Below, one piece after another: positions 60,601 to 64,000 of a DNA stretch of 64,000 nt. Every line of letters starts with the position of its first letter. Position 1 is the first letter of the stretch. The position numbers and the translations under genes were made by a program. This DNA is from Gigantopelta aegis (lineage: Eukaryota > Mollusca > Gastropoda > Neomphalida > Peltospiridae), in NCBI RefSeq assembly GCF_016097555.1, contig NC_054706.1:47431070-47495069 (forward strand), in the 5' to 3' direction. The notes under the pieces were generated by a model. That model saw only the letters and a program-made list of their open reading frames with translations. It was not told the DNA's origin and did no database searches.

Positions 60601-62833
60601 GTACACTGTATGAAGCTATATTCTAGTCTCCTCCCCTTTCCCTGCAAAACAATACAGCATATGCACCTGCATTCTTAATACGGAAACTGTTTGTCCCTCA
60701 ACGAAACTAACTTGTTAAAAAATTGGTCATCCGAGTTGTTATGGCCTTCTGTCGAACGTTTTTGAATAATTAACCCACAACTCTTTCTTTAATGGCTTTT
60801 AAAAATGTTTACCAACAAGTCTGAAACATGGTGCCTAATTTCGAGAAATTAATTATGTGGCTAGTGGGCAATTTTATCATTTAAAAAATGTTTATGGAAA
60901 AGAAGAAGCTATTGTTACAATTTCTTTTTAAACACTGGCCTAATAATAAACATTTAAAGACACCTGGCCAACAAGGTAATTTAAGTTCACCAATGGTTTT
61001 CACCCACAACAAAATTATCAGAATGCAACTATAGGACTCAAACATAATGACGGCACCTTCTGTAGCAGTGATACGAATTGCTGTAGGTTACGGACTTTAC
61101 CGATAGCGAGGGGCTGGACGTAACCCAGTGGTATAGCGCTCGCATGATGTGCAGTCAGTCTAGGATTGACCCCCCATTGGGCTATTTGTTGATCCAGCCA
61201 GTGCACCACGACTAGTATATCAAAGGCTGTGGTATGTGCTATCCTGTCTGTGGGATGGTGTATATAAATGATCCCTTGCTACTAATGGAAAAATGTAGAG
61301 GGTTTCATCTCTAAGCAGGGGTGGGAATTGGTGAAATTTAAAATAAAGAGGAAATCTAGAGGGGTTCTGGAAATTCTTGAAATCCTAGGTTAAAATCTGT
61401 ACCATCTGACACATTTGGAGGAATTAAGGACGATTAAAATGTGAGGAAACACAATGTTGTAAGAGAGGAAAACAGCTGATCCGAAGAGAATTCCCACCCC
61501 CGCTAAGACTAAATGTCAAAATTACAAAATGTATGACATCTAATTGCCAATAATTAATAAATCAATGTCTTCTAGTGGTGTCGTTACATAAAACCAACCT
61601 TAAATTTTACCAATAGCATTTTTTAGCCACTGGATGAAAATTATTGCTGTTGGTTAAAGTGATACTACTGTATTTTTACTTCAGTGTAATTGTTGCAAAA
61701 GTTACTGGTTTAAATTGCTGTAGACAGGCTCACAATTGCCTTAACTGAGCATTTTTAATCCAGTAAAACATTTCAAAATTGCCATAGAAGGGCTAGCACT
61801 GACAGTAGCCAAATTCGAAAATTGTGAATTTTGAAAGTATTTGGCAAATTTTATTTTAATTTGGCGAAATAATTGCATGTAATAATTAACATTTTATGTA
61901 AAATATCTGTCGATTTCTGCAATTCTTGTAAGTTTAATAGACAATTTGGCGAAATAATTGCATGTAATAACTAACATTTTATATAAAATATCTGTCGATT
62001 TCTGCCATTCTTGTAAGTTTAATAGACAATTTGGCGAAATAATTGCATGTAATAACTAACATTTTATATAAAATATCTGTCGATTTCTGCCATTCTTGTA
62101 AGTTTAATAGACAATTTGGCGAAATAATTGCATGTAATAACTAACATTTTATATAAAATATCTGTCGATTTCTGCCATTCTTTTAAGTTTAATAGACAAT
62201 TTGGCGAAATAATTAATAGACAATTTGGCGAAATAATTGCATGTAATAACTAACATTTTATATAAAATATCTGTCGATTTCTGCCATTCTTTTAAGTTTA
62301 ATAGACAATTTGGCGAAATAATTGCATGTAATAACTAACATTTTATAAAAATATCTGTCGATTTCTGCCATTCTTGTAAGTTTAATAGACAATTTGGCGA
62401 AATAATTGCATGTAATAACTAACATTTTATACAAAATATCTGTCGATTTCTGCCATTCTTGTAAGTTTAATAGACAATTTGGCGAAATAATTGCATGTAA
62501 TAACTAACATTTTATACAAAATATCTGTCGATTTCTGCCATTCTTGTAAGTTTAATAGACAATTTGGCGAAATAATTGCATGTAATAACTAACATTTTAT
62601 ATAAAATATCTGTCGATTTCTGCCATTCTTGTAAGTTTAATAGACAATTTGGCGAAATGTTTTGCTCACCCAGAGCTAGCCCTGGCCATAGGTAACAAAT
62701 TGTTACATTCAAACGTTGTGACTAAAAAAAATTAAAGGTAATAAGATGTAATGATGTTACTTACTGCAAGTAATTTTGAACTATGATCTGTTTCTTTGGC
62801 TATAAAATTTGACATTTCTACAGCTAAAGCATC
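33068..62833 (-). CDS. ARHGAP17/44-like: BAR-RhoGAP protein, ARHGAP17/ARHGAP44 (RICH/nadrin) type; 3' twelve exons, 5' end outside window
   Basis: Twelve exons on the minus strand join without a phase conflict into about 758 codons plus stop. The domain order is the last part of a BAR domain (about 50 residues), a complete RhoGAP domain (from TEHLRVTGRDIA to the HADWFFPG motif), then a disordered Ser/Thr/Pro-rich tail ending in ETHL. RICH-family proteins use the BAR domain to bind curved membrane and the GAP domain to stimulate GTP hydrolysis by Cdc42/Rac at junctions, endocytic sites and synapses. The GAP hallmarks are visible: the arginine finger in GLFRIAGG, the K and R of ALKQYLRELPEPL, and the Asn of MTPSNVAIVIGPNLLW. 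The order BAR-GAP-FFPG-acidic/aromatic motif-LRR(x)nK-proline-rich-PDZ ligand separates it from other RhoGAP families. SH3BP1 has the same architecture and is the main alternative; the C-terminal PDZ ligand favours ARHGAP17/44. The initiator and most of the BAR domain must lie to the right of 64000. Confidence 0.93.
34621..34924 (-). mobile_element. SINE, 'gcgggacg' type
   Basis: Tail at the left (GTTTGTTTTGTTTAACGACA), head at the right (inverted GAGCAGGACATAGCCCAATG). Flanks TATTCTGGATGATGA and TATTCTGGTTGATGA suggest a target duplication. Confidence 0.88.
34963..35280 (-). mobile_element. SINE, 'gcgggacg' type
   Basis: Full length; flanked by TCATTAAA at 34955-34962 and 35281-35288. Confidence 0.9.
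35603..35942 (+). pseudogene. THAP-domain relic, interrupted by a MITE
   Basis: 35603-35656 reads VPYCAAFGCKNKQFKRSG, the start of a THAP zinc-binding domain (C-x4-C), with the expected initiator ATG changed to GTG. The frame resumes at 35805 with SFYGFPKD, RKTRVFYRKTKDWTPTPHST and LVSAYF. In THAP domains the last block is L-C-S-x-H-F, so both remaining zinc ligands are lost (C to V, H to Y). The domain is found in P-element-type transposases and in host proteins; the neighbouring dispersed repeat suggests transposon origin. Confidence 0.75.
35655..35804. mobile_element. MITE inserted into the THAP relic
   Basis: About 150 bp with inverted ends: GCGCTTATAAAACTTTTAGA on the left and GGGCTTATAAAACTTTTATA on the right (inverted). 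The interior has two TGACGTCA-like half palindromes. Target duplication not clear. Confidence 0.8.
35925..36310 (+). repeat. Dispersed repeat, same family as 300-1010
   Basis: GGCACAAAGATACACCTCAG, AAGGAAACGTCAATAATT, ATATGGCATATACAAACATA and CACAAAAACGTTCCTCATCG match 410-690. It directly follows the THAP relic. Confidence 0.75.
36944..37165 (-). repeat. Dispersed repeat, inverted copy
   Basis: CCGAACATGAAAAATGCGAT and CTCCGGGTTACTTTCGGGCT are inverted relatives of 360-520. Confidence 0.7.
37134..37316 (-). pseudogene. Acidic protein fragment, possibly transposon-derived
   Basis: Sixty codons, MSVRSQNVLPYQFELLVNEE ... SDTEEKMDSESEGGETDGAR, end in the dispersed repeat described at 36944. 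The PYQFE start and acidic stretch recall the N-terminus of 'P2X7-intracellular-domain-like' proteins common in molluscan mobile elements, but the cysteine block that would confirm this is absent. Confidence 0.3.
38150..38395 (+). mobile_element. SINE, 'gtagcccagtgg' head, tail short
   Basis: Head ACGTAGCCCAGTGGTAAAGC, B box GGTTTGGGATCGATCCCC-like, body to GTGTGGTCCTCAATC. Confidence 0.88.
38398..38488 (+). repeat. Dispersed repeat shared with 27872-27955
   Basis: CTCCTATACCACGAAGGTTT ... CCCAGGTTCGGCCACCGGAT ... CCTGGGACAGAAC matches the earlier copy with moderate divergence. Confidence 0.65.
38804..38852. repeat. Poly-G tract with GA interruptions
   Basis: About 37 consecutive G followed by GAGGGGGAGGGGGAGAGG. 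A possible assembly weak point. Confidence 0.9.
38878..38955 (+). mobile_element. SINE tail fragment
   Basis: TGTGGTCCTTAACCATATGT through CGTTCAATGAAACATTT. Confidence 0.75.
39190..39436 (-). CDS. ARHGAP17/44-like: RhoGAP gene exon: second DFDF exon with NPLY motif
   Basis: This 247 nt exon, from phase 1 to phase 2, starts DFDFADVGESPLLHHYDNPL then YESP, followed by a Ser/Thr/Pro stretch ending SSADNN. Its first residues repeat the pattern at the start of the preceding exon. YDNPLYESP contains an NPxY-type motif, a possible phosphotyrosine-binding-domain or endocytic-adaptor ligand (inference). The acceptor is TTTGACAG. The donor GTATTC is weak, but its AG plus A from the next exon gives Arg and keeps the frame. 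Confidence 0.85.
39668..39850 (-). mobile_element. SINE, internally deleted
   Basis: Tail (CACCACTAGAACACACTAAA; GGATGTCAAACATTTGGTAA) joined to a 'gatctagctcgg' type head (inverted, near 39825). Confidence 0.7.
40221..40277. repeat. TA microsatellite
   Basis: More than 25 TA units. Confidence 0.95.
40707..40751. repeat. TA microsatellite
   Basis: About 22 TA units followed by (TTTA)n. Confidence 0.95.
41880..42152 (+). mobile_element. SINE with a different body and tail
   Basis: The head CAGCCTTGGTGGTGTCGTGG resembles the 'ggcctcggtggcgtcg' head, but the body differs (CTCAGATAGCTGAGGTGTGT, CCCAGGACAGCATGCTTGAA). Flanked by TAATTTGGCA at 41870-41879 and 42153-42162. A tail piece is at 25815-25875. 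Confidence 0.88.
42881..44720 (-). mobile_element. Tigger/pogo-type DNA transposon, inactive
   Basis: The element is 1840 bp and is flanked by TA target duplications (42879-42880, 44721-44722). Its TIR begins CCGTAATTTCCTGCGTATTG at both ends and extends about 25 bp. On the minus strand it encodes pieces of a pogo-like transposase: an N-terminal helix-turn-helix segment with SYTAEFKLKVVLYADEHGNR (about 44370-44250), a middle part (VDCVGSKTMTIVTTGNEKT, about 43830-43770) and the main DDE part at 43780-43106 (VLACMANGEK, FPPGVVV, IPGGLTKKFQTLDLTVNH, TGRMRRSSYVEVVNWVL). It lies in the intron between the two DFDF exons of the RhoGAP gene. Confidence 0.93.
43106..44366 (-). pseudogene. Tigger/pogo transposase, frameshifted and catalytically dead
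   Basis: The C-terminal 224 codons are open (43780-43106), but the upstream part is in other frames. One shift lies near 44240, where HTH residues continue as SLRQWRKIKEQLS in another frame, and another near 43770, between EKTH and LACMANG. The block that in active relatives reads L-L-V-x-D-S-F-[RA]-A-H is LLVMYSMSAH here, so the second catalytic Asp has become Tyr. The acidic tail (SDSSDDDIPLS; DSESEDSEFDGWD) is typical of the family. Confidence 0.88.
44955..45340 (-). mobile_element. Full-length SINE, 'ggcctcggtggcgtcg' head
   Basis: Flanked by the perfect 16 bp duplication TAGTTAGTGATTAAAG (44939-44954, 45341-45356). Confidence 0.95.
45440..45610. repeat. 'gacagacgga' type molluscan repeat
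   Basis: GTACATGATACGCCCATCAG and GACAGACGGATGGACAGACA are typical wording of a dispersed repeat also hinted at near 16760 and 52200. Confidence 0.55.
48130..48560 (+). other. Possible retroelement zinc-knuckle relic
   Basis: On the plus strand, allowing frame changes, CSNPC, HSIKEC, FTC and CKHC can be read between 48280 and 48430, like degenerate CCHC knuckles of a gag/ORF1 protein. The frames are broken and I cannot name a family. Confidence 0.25.
48712..49344 (-). CDS. ARHGAP17/44-like: RhoGAP gene exon: disordered tail, possible cassette exon
   Basis: The reading frame is open across 49495-48677. I place the acceptor at 49345-49346 because it gives FFPG-DFDFHLTSRGSAPLPSK, which matches the family junction FFPG-[ED]-[IVF]-[ED]-F. 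The tail is rich in Ser, Thr, Asp and Pro and has no recognisable fold; it includes a charged end (EKSSRDAEDRLSALQEKQ). The 3' end is uncertain: three tandem CAAG|GTCA donors put the left edge at 48712, 48706 or 48700, all in the same phase. With 48712 the exon is 633 nt, a multiple of three, starting and ending in phase 1. A later AG at 49404 also fits the open frame but not the phase of the preceding exon. Confidence 0.75.
49822..49950 (-). mobile_element. Old SINE tail fragment
   Basis: TTTATTTAATGACACTGAAG, then TGATGTCTAACATTT, then GGAGGCAACCTGCTGG follow the SINE tail order. Confidence 0.5.
50042..50415 (-). mobile_element. Full-length SINE with 41 bp target duplication
   Basis: 'Ggcctcggtggtgtcg' head at the right (50415), tail at the left. 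The flanks 50001-50041 and 50416-50456 are both 41 bp and nearly identical, starting TCATTTAATATATTTACA and ending ATTTATCTGAAA. Confidence 0.93.
52405..52831. repeat. 47 bp satellite, about 9 copies
   Basis: The unit starts AATGGGGAACCTGTTCTATT and ends GTTGTTGAATACTTT. Copies differ at one or two positions (AAGTTT/AACTTT, GTTGTT/GTTTTT), and the last one reads CCTTTTC. Confidence 0.95.
53335..53414 (-). CDS. ARHGAP17/44-like: RhoGAP gene exon: last GAP helix and FFPG motif
   Basis: This 80 nt exon encodes APNMLTTGTLSAIIEAVV then MHADWFFPG and leaves one base (G). 'I-I-E-x-[IV]-[IV]-x-H-A-D-W-F-F-P-G' is diagnostic for the ARHGAP17/44/SH3BP1 group. The donor GTAAGT follows GGAG. The lone G needs AT or AC in the next exon to start an acidic residue, and both following exons supply exactly that. 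Confidence 0.95.
53883..53999 (-). CDS. ARHGAP17/44-like: RhoGAP gene exon: GAP C-terminal half
   Basis: This 117 nt exon encodes RYLVKFLSLLCEKSEV, then NKMTPSNVAIVIGPNLLW and SKGES. The Asn in MTPSN and the GPNLLW motif are the RhoGAP signature close to the GTPase switch regions. The acceptor is TTTTCAG and the donor GTAAGT; phase 2 is maintained. Confidence 0.96.
54227..54540 (-). mobile_element. SINE, 'gcgggacg' type
   Basis: Tail GTTTGTTTTGTTTAACGACA at the left, head (inverted GGGACATAGCCCAGTGG) at the right. CTTTTGATTATTTTAG and CTTTGATTATTTGAG flank it. Confidence 0.88.
54779..54853 (-). CDS. ARHGAP17/44-like: RhoGAP gene exon: GAP domain
   Basis: This 75 nt exon encodes LPQNQQLQAFWTVISKLPKQ then NYDNF, matching the family block L-Q-A-[LF]-W-x-x-x-x-x-L-P-K-x-N-x-x-N-x-R. 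The acceptor TTTTCAG and donor GTGAGT are strong, and phase 2 is maintained on both sides. Confidence 0.94.
55296..55380 (-). CDS. ARHGAP17/44-like: RhoGAP gene exon: GAP core (LRELPEPL)
   Basis: This 85 nt exon, starting in phase 1 and ending in phase 2, encodes GALKQYLRELPEPLLTF then QLHSEFMQAAQ. ALKxYLRELPEPL is the RhoGAP block carrying the Lys and Arg that support the arginine finger. The acceptor is TTTACAG and the donor GTATGT. Confidence 0.95.
55989..56052 (-). CDS. ARHGAP17/44-like: RhoGAP gene exon: GAP domain
   Basis: This 64 nt exon starts in phase 0 and ends with one base over. It encodes ACFDANIVDMMEFSTEPHVV and A, matching the 'D-x-x-x-x-D-V-x-E-[FY]-S-x-[DE]-P-H-x-[VI]-A-G-A-L-K' stretch of RICH GAP domains. 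The acceptor is TTTCAG and the donor GTGAGA. Confidence 0.94.
56169..57314. mobile_element. hAT-type non-autonomous DNA transposon
   Basis: The element is 1146 bp and is flanked by a perfect 8 bp duplication CATGCATA (56161-56168, 57315-57322). The ends are CAGGGGTGGGGAAAA and, inverted, CAAGGGTGGGGGAAAAA. An 8 bp duplication with CAGGGGTG-type ends is the hAT signature. I see no transposase inside. It sits in a RhoGAP intron between the arginine-finger exon and the next GAP exon. Confidence 0.88.
57441..57488 (-). CDS. ARHGAP17/44-like: RhoGAP gene exon: arginine-finger exon
   Basis: A 48 nt micro-exon, phase 0 at both ends, encodes GLFRIAGGAMKLKKLK. The Arg of GLFR is the catalytic arginine finger that RhoGAPs insert into the GTPase active site. 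The acceptor is TTCCAG and the donor GTAAAT. Skipping it would keep the frame but remove the catalytic residue. Confidence 0.95.
57848..57915 (+). mobile_element. SINE body fragment
   Basis: TTTCTGTCTGTGATGAAGTG, GCATATAAAAGAACCCTTGC. Confidence 0.6.
58232..58296. repeat. 22 bp x 3 tandem repeat
   Basis: ACTATTGTCTTCACAGTTTGCA-type unit, three copies, in a RhoGAP intron. Confidence 0.85.
58412..58539 (-). CDS. ARHGAP17/44-like: RhoGAP gene exon: BAR-GAP linker and first GAP helices
   Basis: This 128 nt exon starts by completing the Asp codon and ends in phase 0. It encodes NCPTKPVYGMSLTEHLRVTG, then RDIAVVLEACIRTLLETAMEEE. 'FG-x-x-L-x-E-H-L-x-x-[ST]-G-R-x-I-A' is the entry to the RhoGAP domain in RICH proteins; here it reads YGMSLTEHLRVTGRDIA. 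The acceptor is TTTGCAG and the donor GTGACA is weak but in phase. Confidence 0.93.
58795..58985 (-). mobile_element. Old SINE copy
   Basis: CACATTATAAACTATGGCTA and TTTTATATGGGCTTTCCCAT keep the SINE order with heavy divergence. Confidence 0.55.
60339..60420 (-). CDS. ARHGAP17/44-like: RhoGAP gene exon: end of BAR domain
   Basis: This 82 nt exon starts in phase 0 and ends with one base over. It encodes LLEAQEAYHKKALEAIKTVI followed by PKMKAAI, the last BAR helix (family pattern L-x-E-A-Q-x-x-Y-H-x-x-[AS]-L). The acceptor TTTCAG and donor GTAAGA are both good. The lone G joins AT of the next exon to make Asp. Confidence 0.93.
61100..61595 (+). mobile_element. SINE split by a small hAT-like element
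   Basis: Head GGCTGGACGTAACCCAGTGG, body to 61315, tail from 61503 to TCTAGTGGTGTCGTTACATA. Confidence 0.88.
61316..61502. mobile_element. hAT-like MITE (187 bp)
   Basis: The ends CAGGGGTGGGAATT and, inverted, CGGGGGTGGGAATTC resemble those of the hAT element at 56169. CTAAG flanks both sides; a full 8 bp duplication is not evident. Confidence 0.75.
61850..62660. repeat. 85 bp satellite, about 9 copies
   Basis: The unit starts AATTTGGCGAAATAATTGCA and ends GTAAGTTTAATAGAC. One truncated unit of about 19-20 bp lies near 62198-62216. The first copy is the most diverged. Confidence 0.95.
62765..62833 (-). CDS. ARHGAP17/44-like: RhoGAP gene exon: BAR-domain segment
   Basis: This 69 nt exon reads in phase 0 at both ends and encodes 23 residues, DALAVEMSNFIAKE then TDHSSKLLA. 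It matches the BAR helix that in vertebrate paralogues reads D-x-M-x-x-F-x-x-K-E-x-D. The acceptor is a run of T ending in AG at 62834-62835 and the donor is GTAAGT. It is the most 5' exon I can place; 62834-64000 on this strand shows no further BAR exon. Confidence 0.88.
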
Positions 62834-64000
62834 CTAAAAAAAAAGAAGAAAAAAAAGAAACAAGCATTGGTAAATTATGTTATTTTCAATTTCACTCAAT
62901 TCATCTTAAACATGTTATGATCAATTTATAATGACGACCAAAAGAAACTATACCAAGAAAAAAGTATTTTATTTCCTTTATAATTTGGATAATGGAAATA
63001 AAAAAGGTGGTTAAATGTGTTTCTGTTTTTATGGAATTAAAAAAAATTCCCAACACGCCAAAACACCATTCTCATGAATATAAATGTATTAAACATACAA
63101 CATATTTTGGGTTTCTTCAGTAGTATAGCAGTCAATTTCACAAAACATTGCAAATTTATGTCTGCGACTAGCAGTTAAACCGGTCATACCGTATGTTTAC
63201 ATGTGATTGGAATCTATTTCACGCAGAAAATAACATCATTATGGATTATGGAGCATTTTATTGACGAAAGAAAAGAAAATATGTGTATTTTAAACTATAT
63301 TTGGTTTATTGTTAATAGTAACAAGAACTGTGGTTTAGTCGTAGATTTACGTTTACGTGCAAAACTAGGCTTACGATGTTTAGTAAAGTTGGGCCCTGGT
63401 ATAGTTTCTTTTGGACATCAGTATATAATAGAATGATAAATTGAAATTTAAGAAGAAAAAACCCCATTAAATTATTTACATTCAATGAAAACTAATTCAT
63501 TTTGGATGCATTTTTAAAGTAAAATTTTTACAAAAAGAACCTGTTTACCACGTTTTTGTTCAACAAATTACTATTAGCATTTTCTGCAAAATATCACTGG
63601 CCTCTTTCATTGAAAACAGTGGCTAATATGATTAAGTTACTTATGCCTGTGAGTTTTCTTGAAGAAGTCAAAAGTATACAGACGAAACATTAAGTTTTAT
63701 TATCTTTGTAACTTTGCTGTGGTTTTTAAAAAAACATGTAGATGGTCTTGAGACAATAACGTTTGTTTTACTTATTAATTACTGTATATTGCCGTGTATT
63801 AGCCGTCTTTTGAAGTCTAGAAACACTTTCCAAAAGAAGAGAGTCGGCTTATACACAGAGGCAACAAATTGGAGTATAAAATTACGATCGAAAATTAGCC
63901 CGACCGTGACTTATAAATTTTGATCAGACCCTTAGCCTTTCACAGATTATGTAACAATAATTTGTGTATAGTATAAATAAAACACCCCATCATGCAATAT
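62834..64000 (-). other. RhoGAP intron, continues beyond the window
   Basis: No BAR-domain exon found. 63793-63870 contains 'gtgtattagccgtc...gagtcggcttatacac', a fold-back resembling a Tigger-like terminus. Confidence 0.5.

Larger units (their letters stand above)
60421..62764 (-). other. RhoGAP intron (about 2.3 kb) with a SINE and the 85 bp satellite
   Basis: No further exon seen. Confidence 0.6.

Noticed and set aside
61850..62660. Regularly spaced repeats that could suggest a CRISPR array.
   Set aside because: The 85 bp units are contiguous without unique spacers, and the genome is eukaryotic.
63203..63436. A 77-codon plus-strand open frame near the right edge.
   Set aside because: No family resemblance; it lies in the RhoGAP intron and is on the wrong strand for a BAR exon.

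Overview
The window is metazoan nuclear DNA, most likely from a mollusc and probably a gastropod. It is AT-rich, with long introns and GT-AG splice sites. It is crowded with tRNA-headed SINEs carrying the 'ccagtgcaccacgactggta / aaagatcccttgctgctaa' body that I associate with molluscan genomes. That assignment rests on recognition of repeats and gene families and was not checked by a search.

Two host genes can be supported. EXOSC5 (exosome subunit RRP46) lies on the + strand at 10804-11470 as one uninterrupted coding exon directly behind a strong splice acceptor. The 3' part of a BAR-RhoGAP gene of the ARHGAP17/ARHGAP44 (RICH1/RICH2, nadrin) group lies on the - strand at 33068-62833. Twelve exons can be placed, and all join in phase. 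They encode the end of the BAR domain, a complete RhoGAP domain with its arginine finger, and a long disordered Ser/Thr/Pro-rich tail ending in a class I PDZ ligand. The 5' exons (most of the BAR domain) lie beyond the right edge. The two genes converge tail to tail across about 21.6 kb with no other gene I can support.

Region by region: 1-10.7 kb is intergenic and consists largely of terminal-inverted-repeat (TIR) elements and SINEs, several nested. 10.8-11.5 kb is EXOSC5. 12.1-15.2 kb is a SINE cluster. 17.5-18.4 kb is a SINE split by a GC-rich TIR element. 21.5-22.9 kb is a large fold-back element. 23-33 kb is intergenic or 3' UTR sequence with short duplications, a MITE pair and a SINE-derived minisatellite. 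33.07-62.83 kb is the RhoGAP gene; its introns hold a THAP-domain relic, a dead Tigger/pogo transposon (42881-44720), a hAT-type non-autonomous element (56169-57314), several full-length SINEs and two satellites (47 bp x 9; 85 bp x about 9).

The best observations are: (i) two consecutive exons of the RhoGAP gene begin with the same phase-1 D-F-D-F junction, so a roughly 211-codon exon can be skipped in frame; (ii) a layered record of insertions readable from intact target-site duplications; (iii) a 1.24 kb palindromic element with another TIR element in its loop. No CRISPR array, operon or prokaryote-type system is present.
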